DNA of 64,000 nt from Hyaloperonospora brassicae (lineage: Eukaryota; Oomycota; Peronosporomycetes; Peronosporales; Peronosporaceae): the NCBI GenBank assembly GCA_947650285.1, contig CANTFL010001461.1, positions 102,625-166,624 of the forward strand, written 5' to 3'. The translations under genes were made by a program, and so were the position numbers. This document shows positions 19,105 through 32,700 of this stretch, in pieces. The stretch's first letter is position 1; each line of letters begins with the position of its first letter. The notes beneath the pieces were generated by a model. It was not told where the DNA came from and did not search any database. It was given only the letters and a program-made list of their open reading frames with translations.

Positions 19105-20917
19105 TTGTGGCAAAGTCATTTATCAATATTTATGACATGGATCGGTGGCCATCCAATTGAGGCGCCACTTATTGGTGAAAATGGCACCAAGTGATCTGGC
19201 GATCCAATGAAAGACGGAAGGTGATCCCACGGAGTTCGACGGACCGATCCAACGGTCGACCGAAGGATGGAAGTGGATCGGTCTGAGACGAGGTGCAGAA
19301 AGGGGTGATTTTCTTGGAACAATCTGGGACGAGTTGCAGACATGGATGATTTCCACTATGCAATCTGGGACGAGGGACTAGATTAAACCAGAAGACCGAT
19401 CTGAACTGAGAAAGGTACGTATGAGACCAAGCGATGCGACGTGACTCTGTAACAAAGTTGTAGCGTCCAGGTGATCGAAGATACACATCACCGATCCCCG
19501 ATGGGAGTACTGATTAGGTTAATCATGGCCCGATCTGGAAGTGTGGATGTTCGCGGAGGTCCGTGGGACCGTTGTGAGAACTGTGGATGGTCCCATTGTG
19601 CGGATAAACCCTTGAGGATGGTATCGGACCATGAAAAACGAACGGAAGAACATATAGGTCCGGATCGCACTGTGTCGATCCTCAACGATCTCGAATTGGA
19701 CATCAGATCGGTCATGTTCCCTGCTGATTATGAATATATATCGATGATGGAGATATTTTATTGTAATATACATGCTTGTTGAAGGTCCGTGAGTGATGTC
19801 CCAAAAGTTCAGATCGAAAGAGCCAGTGGAAGCCGGTTGAATTGACGTCGAAAAATGGATTTAGACACATTCGGCATTTAGATACTATTTTGGACTTTTC
19901 GGTACCAAAATTGGGTATTTGGTACCGTATTTAAAAATTTGCTCCTTTTTTGGCATTTAGGTACGATATCTGGAGTATTGGCGCTATCTTTGGATTACAG
20001 GTCACGAGATTTCGACACGTGTTCAAGGGGGCGGTCAAGCTTGAAGGTAATATCGGTTTGGATAGTGACCTACAGTTTGGAATAGGCTTTAGAATAGGAT
20101 GGCTATTAATTTGGTTGGATAATAAAACAGGTACCGTTTTTACATATAAAGCACGTCGCAGACTTCTCTTCCGGGCAGGATATTTGGCCTCCCGTCGATC
20201 AAGAGACTTCGGTGCGCCGTGTTTCGTGGACTCACCTTGGATTGTTTGGCCAAGGTGGATTTAAGGTAACTCAACTCAAACTGCTAGGGTAGCAGCAAAC
20301 AACGGTAAAGGAAAAGGATTTTGGGTACAAGATCGCGAGACGGCTTAAGTGGTCAGAAGATCTGGACAAGGAGTTCAAGACAAGACCGAGCAAGAATGAA
20401 GCGATCTACAGGGCAGATCGGCACGTTTCATTTTATCGAAACAAGGAACCGATCCGCCCACATTGCGCACTTCCATCAAGATGGGCCGATCCCAAGACCA
20501 GATCGGACCGATCTCAAGGCAAGATCGACGCAAGACTACTATTTGGTGAGTGAAGATTTCCGCACATAAAAGACCCCGATCTCGAAGACAAATAGAGATC
20601 GGTGTGATTCAATATCGAGATCGCGACATCTCCAAATAGAGATCGCCGCGACTCAAGATCAGGATCGCAGAACACCGTTCATGGTGTGAAGATTTCCGGA
20701 CCGGAACCGAACGCTCAACCCCAAACCCTCAGCGAGATCGACATCTCCCAAGGCCATTACGAAGATCTTAAGCCAGCCCAACCGACGGGTACACAAGGTG
20801 AGCACAAGGCTATACAACAAGGCACGAATCGGAGTACCCCCTCCGTGAGTCAGCAATTCTGGGCAAGTGGAAGATCGACCCTCACACAAGTAATTTTGTG
20901 AGATCGACTTCACCACA
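19105..20917 (+). repeat. LTR2, shared by B1 and B2
   Basis: 1,813 bp with TGTGG...CCACA ends. It follows the B1 polypurine tract and precedes a B-type primer site and gag start, so it serves as 3' LTR of B1 and 5' LTR of B2. The first 700 bases are about 98 percent identical to LTR3 by eye, while the last 250 bases match LTR1 better (for example the CAGCAATTCTGGGCAAG block at 20848 against CGGCGAATCTGGGCAGG in LTR3). A TATA-like ACATATAAAG is at 20142-20151. Confidence 0.85.
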
Positions 20918-22909
20918 ATGGTGCGCGTGCCCGGATCTTCTGAGGCCTCTGGATTTCACCGTGAGTTCACTGGCGAAGATGTCAAGATCAAGCAAGAACC
21001 TGGGATTGAAGTGTCAGCGACAGAGAGATCGACGCAGACACGCATAAACACAAGATCCCCATATCATCAGAGTTTTGGGAGGGGCTCTGATGAAATGAAA
21101 ATGGAAGAGGAAGATTGAGAGATCTATCTGGGAGATGAACCTCAACCCCCTCCAAGGGTCTTTTTGGGGTCCACCGCAGATCGCTCTGCAAATAGCGATC
21201 TGCTGGATGAAAATCTAATGGTGAAATTTAAAACGGCGAAAGCCAAACTCCATAACCTTGTCAGCAGGTCACTCGACATTAATACGAGGAAGACGTTGGC
21301 CGGATTGGCAAGAAAGAAGAAAGTTTCGGGATTGAATACTCTCGTCAGCAGGTCACCTGACACTAACACGAGTAAGACGGCTAAGAAACCCGCCGGATCG
21401 GCACAAAAGAAGAAGAATGTGCCTAGATCGAATAACCTCGTCAGCAGGTCACCAGACATCAACTTGAGGAAGACGGCCAAGAACCCCGCCGGATCGACAC
21501 GAAAGAAGAAGCAAGTGCTGGGATCGAATGCCGAAATTCACCAAATCGTAAAACCAATTGGATCAGAGATCGTAGTCAAAGAAGAATATGGTCGTGAGAT
21601 GTCCTTGATCGCGGTGTCAAAAATTGAGCTGGTGACTCAAATGTGGGAGCGTGTGTTATGGCAGTGCTATTATAGCCACTTCAAGATACTGCTCAAGACA
21701 GACCCAGTGTTTACGATATTACGCACCAAGTGGATCGGCCCTTTGGGTAAGACGATCTCTATCCCGCCGCCCGTGACTAGCAAACTCGGCGCGATTGATT
21801 TGATTTTGCAGATGTTGAATGACACGGGCTTCTGATTTAATGTTTTCAATTCATTTAAATTGATGAGATGCAGCTTGGTACCGTTGAAGAACGCAGTAAG
21901 CGAGTTCGTGGAGGTCACGATACTTCTGGTGGGCAAGACCACCACTCCTAGAGACGGTATCGTCATACACTCGGGATCACCTCAAGAACACCCCTCAGGA
22001 TCGCCTTATTACGCCTCAGCTGACTCCGAGATCGAGTCAGATGGGTCTACCAGCGTTCGTCGGATGTCTCTAAGACCATTGAGAGGATCGAGTCTAAAGG
22101 ACAGGATCGGCAAGGCCAGGATTGAAGCCTTTGAAGAGCAAGCCAAGATCGACATACAACTAAGGTCGTCCGTGATCTCATGTCTGGAAGAGCTTTCAGG
22201 AAAAGGTCGAGACGAAGGTTGGGCTTGGAGCTGAATCGACAAGGTCATGTCGGCTCTTCTTCGAGAGCAAATACCTGATGAAGATCAATGTTTGGTGTTC
22301 GGTGATTTGCTCACCGCTCCAGCCCGACATTGGTATCTCCAACTGAACGAATCGATACAATTTGATCGGAAGGCGCTGGTGGAAGAATTCTTGCTCGAAT
22401 ATTGTGGATACGAAGAATCGGTCGATCATCAATACTACCTTTCACGAAAACAACCGGATGAGAATCCAATTCTCTTCTCAGGACAACGTTCACCGCATAA
22501 ATCGAAGGTGAAAAAGATAAAAGCTACTGATCAACCCATCGAGATCCCTGTTGAAGAACCTACGGAGGTGAAGATCGGTATTAGTCAAGTGTTCTCAAGG
22601 TTGTGGATCGCACGAGGACATGATTGGGTGCCAACAGTAAGATACGGCCCTGGCAAGCTATTATATCTGCAGGTGACGAATATTGGTGATCAGAAGATCG
22701 TGTTACCACCACATACCACACTCGGTATGGGGATGAAAGGCGAGACAACACCACGATCTCAAGAATACGTATTGTATGGATCTGGCCCATATAAGGAGTG
22801 TCAAACCTTATCGTATGAAAATACTACAGATGAACAATGGAAGTGGCCCGATAATGAATGGATCGAATCTCCGGCAAATCATTCGAACTATGGCAGAACG
22901 ATACAGTAA
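20918..22909 (+). pseudogene. Element B2 gag remnant and post-protease domain
   Basis: Gag starts at the ATG after LTR2 and is about 96 percent identical to B1 for 200 bases (KIKQEP motif), ending at TGA 21115-21117. A 223-codon stretch (21164-21835) holds Lys-rich repeats and the PLGKTISIPPP block. The acidic Ser-rich tract follows (21860-22234). From 22247 the capsid start is kept (PARHWYLQL), then the sequence jumps to the post-protease domain (TNIGDQKIVLPPHT, about 22676), so the rest of capsid, the knuckles and the protease are deleted. The frame is broken at 21117, 21835, 22234 and 22909. This is a Gag-remnant, protease-less derivative. Confidence 0.78.
21255..21530 (+). repeat. 84-96-bp tandem repeat in B2 gag
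   Basis: Three in-frame units anchored by TCAGCAGGTC at 21261, 21345 and 21441. Each encodes a NLVSRSPD-x-N block, a KTAKxPAGS block and a KKK cluster. B1 has only one diverged counterpart (about 11320-11420). The units are multiples of three bases, so the frame survives. Confidence 0.7.
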
Positions 22910-23766
22910 ATGGCACGACCAAAAGATGATCCGGTGGAACCGGCAAAAGAAGCGGCAGTAGTTCCTCATCGGATTTCTAAATCTGAAACGGGAGGAGAAA
23001 GTATCAAATCTGCGTCAGGAGAAGAGAATGCCGTCGTCGATATGCTCTCACATGATGAATCGTTTCAGAGTTCTGCTGATAGAGATCGCGAAGGTGATCC
23101 ACAGTATTTGACGGAACGAGATCGAAGAGTGATTTATCCTTCACACGATAGATCGGTTCAACGTCATATTGATCAAGATCGAATAAGTGATCGCTCCTAT
23201 GTAATGAATCAAGCTTATGTAGATGACCCAAAGCATTGGACATGTCAAGATCGCGATGATGATACACAGCATTCGACAGATCGATACTGCGAAGTGAATC
23301 CGACTTATTACTATGGATCGTTCACGCATTCTATCGATCAAGATTGAGAAAGAGGTCAAGGGGTCAAGGGGTTTCTACGGATCAAGATCCCGAAGGTGAC
23401 TCGCAGTACTAGATCTGTCAAGATCGCAAAGGGATTTCGCATTAACCCGATGGATCGTTTCAACATTCTGTCGATCAATATCGGGAAGCTCGCGAAGGTA
23501 AACCACCGTATTCGACTTGTCAGGATCGCGAAGTGATTTCGCATTTACCCGATAAATCGTTTGAGCTTTCTATCGAACAAGATCGAGAAAGTCATCAAAC
23601 GTATAGTATGGATCAAGATCTCGAAGATGATCTAGATAGGGGGCGTGGATTTCTCTGCGGCGATCATTCTACAAGTGGAGATGGCTATGGCGAAAATGAC
23701 CTGCATTCACATGATGGATCGTTTGAGTTTTCTATCAAGCAAGATCGAGTTTGTGGTCAAAGGTAA
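22910..23766 (+). pseudogene. B2 degenerate Asp/Arg-rich repeat region before the array
   Basis: An open stretch from ATG 22910 to 23347 continues the frame of the preceding post-protease domain after one TAA. It is rich in Asp, Arg, Gln, Ser and Tyr, with recurring blocks like HDRSVQRHIDQDR, GSFTHSIDQD and, in other frames downstream, KSFELSIEQDRE and GSFEFSIKQDR. The anchors lie near 23058, 23152, 23316, 23454, 23556 and 23716, so it is an old irregular repeat with 94-164-bp steps. At 23629-23690 it contains an outlying, diverged copy of the RNase H piece (DLDRGRGFLCGDH). No known function. Confidence 0.6.
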
Positions 23767-23784
23767 ATTACGGATTAAGATCAC

Positions 23785-26700
23785 GTGGGTCAGGGTCGCG
23801 AAGATGCTGAAGACAAGTGTAATGGTCTGTTATCGTATCTCGATTTGTTAGCTGATCTGGACTGGGGGCGCGTATTTTTATTCGGCGATCACCCTACAAG
23901 TGGAGATCGATTATCGATCAAGATACCTTCGGCGATCGATATTGCAAAAAAGATTAAAAGCGTCGAGTGGATACAAGACCGACCGAAGCAAGAGATTGAC
24001 GCCACAAGGGAGATTACGAACGGAGGCACCGAGTCTGCGGTAGCTGATCTGTTACAAGAACGGTCCAGCTGTCAGGCAGACGGGATCGGGTTCAAGGATG
24101 GTGAGTCGCAGGAAGAACATTCCCAACTGGTCAAAGGACTCGAAATGATTGCGACCGTGAGACTGTCGAAGGGAAACGAGGGTGCGAGGTCGCCGGCGCA
24201 GGGTAAGGTGGAGATCAATCAAGCGTCGATCGGAGTAAAACAATCGGTATGTGAAGATAGCACGACCAAAGACGGAGACCATGACGATAGTGATACGGTG
24301 CATGGAGAGTCCAGACGTCAGTCAGGCGGGATGTCGACTCGTGATGGTGTGTTACAAGGACGAGACGATGGACAGTCTGGAGACGCAGCTATAATAAGGA
24401 CTTACGGTAACTTACCTGGAATGAATGGTGATATGCTGTCACCTGCTGTGATAAATGCCACCAAGGCTATGAGCTGTGACGCTGGTGGAGAAGGTGTTGA
24501 AGACGAGTGTAATGGTCTGTTATCGTATCTCGATTTGTTAGCTGATCTGGACTGGGGGCGCGTATTTTTATTCGGCGATCACCCTACAAGTGGAGATCGA
24601 TTATCGATCAAGATACCTTCGGCGATCGATATTGCAAAAAAGATTAAAAGCGTCGAGTGGATACAAGACCGACCGAAGCAAGAGATTGACGCCACAAGGG
24701 AGATTACGAACGGAGGCACCGAGTCTGCGGTAGCTGATCTGTTACAAGAACGGTCCAGCTGTCAGGCAGACGGGATCGGGTTCAAGGATGGTGAGTCGCA
24801 GGAAGAACATTCCCAACTGGTCAAAGGACTCGAAATGATTGCGACCGTGAGACTGTCGAGGGGAAACGAGGGTGCGAGGTCGCCGGCGCAGGGTAAGGTG
24901 GAGATCGATCAAGCGTCGATCGGAGTAAAACAATCGGTATGTGAAGATAGCACGACCAAAGACGGAGACCATGACGATAGTGATACGGTGCATGGAGAGT
25001 CCAGACGTCAGTCAGGCGGGATGTCGACTCGTGATGGTGTGTTACAAGGACGAGACGATGGACAGTCTGGAGACGCAGCTATAATAAGGACTTACGGTAA
25101 CTTACCTGGAATGAATGGTGATATGCTGTCACCTGCTGTGATAAATGCCACCAAGGCTATGAGCTGTGACGCTGGTGGAGAAGGTGTTGAAGACGAGTGT
25201 AATGGTCTGTTATCGTATCTCGATTTGCTAGCTGATCTGGACTGGGGGCGCGTATTTTTATTCGGCAATCACCCTACAAGTGGAGATCGATTATCGATCA
25301 AGATACCTTCGGCTATCGATATTACAAAAAAGATTAAAAGCGTCGAGTGGATACGAGACCTACCGAAGCAAGAGATTGACGCCACAAGGGAGATTACGAA
25401 CGGAGGCACCGAGTCTGCGGTAGCTGATCTGTTACAAGAACGGTCCAGCTGTCAGGCAGACGGGATCGGGTTCAAGGATGGTGAGTCGCAAGAAGAACAT
25501 TCCCAACTGGTCAAAGGACTCGAAATGATTGCGACCGTGAGACTGTCGAAGGGAAACGAGGGTGCGAGGTCGCCGGCGCAGGGTAAGGTGGAGATCGATC
25601 AAGCGTCGATCGGAGTAAAACAATCGGTATGTGAAGATAGCACGACCAAAGACGGAGACCATGACGATAGTGATACGGTGCATAGAGAGTCCAGACGTCA
25701 GTCAGGCGGGATGTCGACTCGTGATGGTGTGTTACAAGGACGAGACGATGGACAGTCTGGAGACGCAGCTATAATAAGGACTTACGGTAACTTACCTGGA
25801 ATGAATGGTGATATGCTGTCACCTGCTGTGATAAATGCCACCAAGGCTATGAGCTGTGACGCTGGTGGAGAAGGTGTTGAAGACGAGTGTAATGGTCTGT
25901 TATCGTATCTCGATTTGCTAGCTGATCTGGACTGGGGGCGCGTATTTTTATTCGGCAATCACCCTACAAGTGGAGATCGATTATCGATCAAGATACCTTC
26001 GGCTATCGATATTACAAAAAAGATTAAAAGCGTCGAGTGGATACGAGACCTACCGAAGCAAGAGATTGACGCCACAAGGGAGATTACGAACGGAGGCACC
26101 GAGTCTGCGGTAGCTGATCTGTTACAAGAACGGTCCAGCTGTCAGGCAGACGGGATCGGGTTCAAGGATGGTGAGTCGCAAGAAGAACATTCCCAACTGG
26201 TCAAAGGACTCGAAATGATTGCGACCGTGAGACTGTCGAAGGGAAACGAGGGTGCGAGGTCGCCGGCGCAGGGTAAGGTGGAGATCGATCAAGCGTCGAT
26301 CGGAGTAAAACAATCGGTATGTGAAGATAGCACGACCAAAGACGGAGACCATGACGATAGTGATACGGTGCATAAAGAGTCCAGACGTCAGTCAGGCGGG
26401 ATGTCGACTCGTGATGGTGTGTTACAAGGACGAGACGATGGACAGTCTGGAGACGCAGCTATAATAAGGACTTACGGTAACTTACCTGGAATGAATGGTG
26501 ATATGCTGTCACCTGCTGTGATAAATGCCACCAAGGCTATGAGCTGTGACGCTGGTGGAGAAGGTGTTGAAGACGAGTGTAATGGTCTGTTATCGTATCT
26601 CGATTTGCTAGCTGATCTGGACTGGGGGCGCGTATTTTTATTCGGCAATCACCCTACAAGTGGAGATCGATTATCGATCAAGATACCTTCGGCTATCGAT

Positions 26701-29700
26701 ATTACAAAAAAGATTAAAAGCGTCGAGTGGATACGAGACCGACCGAAGCAAGAGATTGACGCCACAAGGGAGATTACGAACGGAGGCACCGAGTCTGCGG
26801 TAGCTGATCTGTTACAAGAACGGTCCAGCTGTCAGGCAGACGGGATCGGGTTCAAGGATGGTGAGTCGCAAGAAGAACATTCCCAACTGGTCAAAGGACT
26901 CGAAATGATTGCGACCGTGAGACTGTCGAAGGGAAACGAGGGTGCGAGGTCGCCGGCGCAGGGTAAGGTGGAGATCGATCAAGCGTCGATCGGAGTAAAA
27001 CAATCGGTATGTGAAGATAGCACGACCAAAGACGGAGACCATGACGATAGTGATACGGTGCATGGAGAGTCCAGACGTCAGTCAGGCGGGATGTCGACTC
27101 GTGATGGTGTGTTACAAGGACGAGACGATGGACAGTCTGGAGACGCAGCTATAATAAGGACTTACGGTAACTTACCTGGAATGAATGGTGATATGCTGTC
27201 ACCTGCTGTGATAAATGCCACCAAGGCTATGAGCTGTGACGCTGGTGGAGAAGGTGTTGAAGACGAGTGTAATGGTCTGTTATCGTATCTCGATTTGCTA
27301 GCTGATCTGGACTGGGGGCGCGTATTTTTATTCGGCAATCACCCTACAAGTGGAGATCGATTATCGATCAAGATACCTTCGGCTATCGATATTACAAAAA
27401 AGATTAAAAGCGTCGAGTGGATACGAGACCGACCGAAGCAAGAGATTGACGCCACAAGGGAGATTACGAACGGAGGCACCGAGTCTGCGGTAGCTGATCT
27501 GTTACAAGAACGGTCCAGCTGTCAGGCAGACGGGATCGGGTTCAAGGATGGTGAGTCGCAAGAAGAACATTCCCAACTGGTCAAAGGACTCGAAATGATT
27601 GCGACCGTGAGACTGTCGAAGGGAAACGAGGGTGCGAGGTCGCCGGCGCAGGGTAAGGTGGAGATCGATCAAGCGTCGATCGGAGTAAAACAATCGGTAT
27701 GTGAAGATAGCACGACCAAAGACGGAGACCATGACGATAGTGATACGGTGCATGGAGAGTCCAGACGTCAGTCAGGCGGGATGTCGACTCGTGATGGTGT
27801 GTTACAAGGACGAGACGATGGACAGTCTGGAGACGCAGCTATAATAAGGACTTACGGTAACTTACCTGGAATGAATGGTGATATGCTGTCACCTGCTGTG
27901 ATAAATGCCACCAAGGCTATGAGCTGTGACGCTGGTGGAGAAGGTGTTGAAGACGAGTGTAATGGTCTGTTATCGTATCTCGATTTGCTAGCTGATCTGG
28001 ACTGGGGGCGCGTATTTTTATTCGGCAATCACCCTACAAGTGGAGATCGATTATCGATCAAGATACCTTCGGCTATCGATATTACAAAAAAGATTAAAAG
28101 CGTCGAGTGGATACGAGACCGACCGAAGCAAGAGATTGACGCCACAAGGGAGATTACGAACGGAGGCACCGAGTCTGCGGTAGCTGATCTGTTACAAGAA
28201 CGGTCCAGCTGTCAGGCAGACGGGATCGGGTTCAAGGATGGTGAGTCGCAAGAAGAACATTCCCAACTGGTCAAAGGACTCGAAATGATTGCGACCGTGA
28301 GACTGTCGAAGGGAAACGAGGGTGCGAGGTCGCCGGCGCAGGGTAAGGTGGAGATCGATCAAGCGTCGATCGGAGTAAAACAATCGGTATGTGAAGATAG
28401 CACGACCAAAGACGGAGACCATGACGATAGTGATACGGTGCATGGAGAGTCCAGACGTCAGTCAGGCGGGATGTCGACTCGTGATGGTGTGTTACAAGGA
28501 CGAGACGATGGACAGTCTGGAGACGCAGCTATAATAAGGACTTACGGTAACTTACCTGGAATGAATGGTGATATGCTGTCACCTGCTGTGATAAATGCCA
28601 CCAAGGCTATGAGCTGTGACGCTGGTGGAGAAGGTGTTGAAGACGAGTGTAATGGTCTGTTATCGTATCTCGATTTGCTAGCTGATCTGGACTGGGGGCG
28701 CGTATTTTTATTCGGCAATCACCCTACAAGTGGAGATCGATTATCGATCAAGATACCTTCGGCTATCGATATTACAAAAAAGATTAAAAGCGTCGAGTGG
28801 ATACGAGACCGACCGAAGCAAGAGATTGACGCCACAAGGGAGATTACGAACGGAGGCACCGAGTCTGCGGTAGCTGATCTGTTACAAGAACGGTCCAGCT
28901 GTCAGGCAGACGGGATCGGGTTCAAGGATGGTGAGTCGCAAGAAGAACATTCCCAACTGGTCAAAGGACTCGAAATGATTGCGACCGTGAGACTGTCGAA
29001 GGGAAACGAGGGTGCGAGGTCGCCGGCGCAGGGTAAGGTGGAGATCGATCAAGCGTCGATCGGAGTAAAACAATCGGTATGTGAAGATAGCACGACCAAA
29101 GACGGAGACCATGACGATAGTGATACGGTGCATGGAGAGTCCAGACGTCAGTCAGGCGGGATGTCGACTCGTGATGGTGTGTTACAAGGACGAGACGATG
29201 GACAGTCTGGAGACGCAGCTATAATAAGGACTTACGGTAACTTACCTGGAATGAATGGTGATATGCTGTCACCTGCTGTGATAAATGCCACCAAGGCTAT
29301 GAGCTGTGACGCTGGTGGAGAAGGTGTTGAAGACGAGTGTAATGGTCTGTTATCGTATCTCGATTTGCTAGCTGATCTGGACTGGGGGCGCGTATTTTTA
29401 TTCGGCAATCACCCTACAAGTGGAGATCGATTATCGATCAAGATACCTTCGGCTATCGATATTACAAAAAAGATTAAAAGCGTCGAGTGGATACGAGACC
29501 GACCGAAGCAAGAGATTGACGCCACAAGGGAGATTACGAACGGAGGCACCGAGTCTGCGGTAGCTGATCTGTTACAAGAACGGTCCAGCTGTCAGGCAGA
29601 CGGGATCGGGTTCAAGGATGGTGAGTCGCAAGAAGAACATTCCCAACTGGTCAAAGGACTCGAAATGATTGCGACCGTGAGACTGTCGAAGGGAAACGAG

Positions 29701-32700
29701 GGTGCGAGGTCGCCGGCGCAGGGTAAGGTGGAGATCGATCAAGCGTCGATCGGAGTAAAACAATCGGTATGTGAAGATAGCACGACCAAAGACGGAGACC
29801 ATGACGATAGTGATACGGTGCATGGAGAGTCCAGACGTCAGTCAGGCGGGATGTCGACTCGTGATGGTGTGTTACAAGGACGAGACGATGGACAGTCTGG
29901 AGACGCAGCTATAATAAGGACTTACGGTAACTTACCTGGAATGAATGGTGATATGCTGTCACCTGCTGTGATAAATGCCACCAAGGCTATGAGCTGTGAC
30001 GCTGGTGGAGAAGGTGTTGAAGACGAGTGTAATGGTCTGTTATCGTATCTCGATTTGCTAGCTGATCTGGACTGGGGGCGCGTATTTTTATTCGGCAATC
30101 ACCCTACAAGTGGAGATCGATTATCGATCAAGATACCTTCGGCTATCGATATTACAAAAAAGATTAAAAGCGTCGAGTGGATACAAGACCGACCGAAGCA
30201 AGAGATTGACGCCACAAGGGAGATTACGAACGGAGGCACCGAGTCTGCGGTAGCTGATCTGTTACAAGAACGGTCCAGCTGTCAGGCAGACGGGATCGGG
30301 TTCAAGGATGGTGAGTCGCAAGAAGAACATTCCCAACTGGTCAAAGGACTCGAAATGATTGCGACCGTGAGATTGTCGAAGGGAAACGAGGGTGCGAGGT
30401 CGCCGGCGCAGGGTAAGGTGGAGATCGATCAAGCGTCGATCGGAGTAAAACAATCGGTATGTGAAGATAGCACGACCAAAGACGGAGACCATGACGATAG
30501 TGATACGGTGCATGGAGAGTCCAGACGTCAGTCAGGCGGGATGTCGACTCGTGATGGTGTGTTACAAGGACGAGACGATGGACAGTCTGGAGACGCAGCT
30601 ATAATAAGGACTTACGGTAACTTACCTGGAATGAATGGTGATATGCTGTCACCTGCTGTGATAAATGCCACCAAGGCTATGAGCTGTGACGCTGGTGGAG
30701 AAGGTGTTGAAGACGAGTGTAATGGTCTGTTATCGTATCTCGATTTGCTAGCTGATCTGGACTGGGGGCGCGTATTTTTATTCGGCAATCACCCTACAAG
30801 TGGAGATCGATTATCGATCAAGATACCTTCGGCTATCGATATTACAAAAAAGATTAAAAGCGTCGAGTGGATACAAGACCGACCGAAGCAAGAGATTGAC
30901 GCCACAAGGGAGATTACGAACGGAGGCACCGAGTCTGCGGTAGCTGATCTGTTACAAGAACGGTCCAGCTGTCAGGCAGACGGGATCGGGTTCAAGGATG
31001 GTGAGTCGCAAGAAGAACATTCCCAACTGGTCAAAGGACTCGAAATGATTGCGACCGTGAGACTGTCGAAGGGAAACGAGGGTGCGAGGTCGCCGGCGCA
31101 GGGTAAGGTGGAGATCGATCAAGCGTCGATCGGAGTAAAACAATCGGTATGTGAAGATAGCACGACCAAAGACGGAGACCATGACGATAGTGATACGGTG
31201 CATAGAGAGTCCAGACGTCAGTCAGGCGGGATGTCGACTCGTGATGGTGTGTTACAAGGACGAGACGATGGACAGTCTGGAGACGCAGCTATAATAAGGA
31301 CTTACGGTAACTTACCTGGAGTGATTGGTGATATGCTGTCACCTGCTGTGATAAATGCCACCAAGGCTATGAGCTGTGACGCTGGTGGAGAAGGTGTTGA
31401 AGACGAGTGTAATGGTCTGTTATCGTATCTCGATTTGCTAGCTGATCTGGACTGGGGGCGCGTATTTTTATTCGGCAATCACCCTACAAGTGGAGATCGA
31501 TTATCGATCAAGATACCTTCGGCTATCGATATTACAAAAAAGATTAAAAGCGTCGAGTGGATACGAGACCGACCGAAGCAAGAGATTGACGCCACAAGGG
31601 AGATTACGAACGGAGGCACCGAGTCTGCGGTAGCTGATCTGTTACAAGAACGGTCCAGCTGTCAGGCAGACGGGATCGGGTTCAAGGATGGTGAGTCGCA
31701 GGAAGAACATTCCCAACTGGTCAAAGGACTCGAAATGATTGCGACCGTGAGATTGTCGAAGGGAAACGAGGGTGCGAGGTCGCCGGCGCAGGGTAAGGTG
31801 GAGATCGATCAAGCGTCGATCGGAGTAAAACAATCGGTATGTGAAGATAGCACGACCAAAGACGGAGACCATGACGATAGTGATACGGTGCATGGAGAGT
31901 CCAGACGTCAGTCAGGCGGGATGTCGACTCGTGATGGTGTGTTACAAGGACGAGACGATGGACAGTCTGGAGACGCAGCTATAATAAGGACTTACGGTAA
32001 CTTACCTGGAATGAATGGTGATATGCTGTCACCTGCTGTGATAAATGCCACCAAGGCTATGAGCTGTGACGCTGGTGGAGAAGGTGTTGAAGACGAGTGT
32101 AATGGTCTGTTATCGTATCTCGATTTGCTAGCTGATCTGGACTGGGGGCGCGTATTTTTATTCGGCAATCACCCTACAAGTGGAGATCGATTATCGATCA
32201 AGATACCTTCGGCTATCGATATTACAAAAAAGATTAAAAGCGTCGAGTGGATACAAGACCGACCGAAGCAAGAGATTGACGCCACAAGGGAGATTACGAA
32301 CGGAGGCACCGAGTCTGCGGTAGCTGATCTGTTACAAGAACGGTCCAGCTGTCAGGCAGACGGGATCGGGTTCAAGGATGGTGAGTCGCAGGAAGAACAT
32401 TCCCAACTGGTCAAAGGACTCGAAATGATTGCGACCGTGAGATTGTCGAAGGGAAACGAGGGTGCGAGGTCGCCGGCGCAGGGTAAGGTGGAGATCGATC
32501 AAGCGTCGATCGGAGTAAAACAATCGGTATGTGAAGATAGCACGACCAAAGACGGAGACCATGACGATAGTGATACGGTGCATAAAGAGTCCAGACGTCA
32601 GTCAGGCGGGATGTCGACTCGTGATGGTGTGTTACAAGGACGAGACGATGGACAGTCTGGAGACGCAGCTATAATAAGGACTTACGGTAACTTACCTGGA

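Larger units (their letters stand above)
9198..20917 (+). mobile_element. Element B1: dual-RNase H Ty3/Gypsy retrotransposon
   Basis: LTR (9198-11000), interior (11001-19104) and a second LTR (19105-20917) that it shares with B2. The interior order is gag with three zinc knuckles, protease, post-protease domain, RT, degenerate Gypsy RNase H, archaeal-type RNase H, integrase, chromodomain, 42-bp repeats, polypurine tract. It inserted in the 3' LTR of A1. Dual RNase H Gypsy elements are, as I recall, reported from plants and oomycetes. It is defective: many frame breaks, and a changed catalytic residue in the integrase. Confidence 0.88.
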
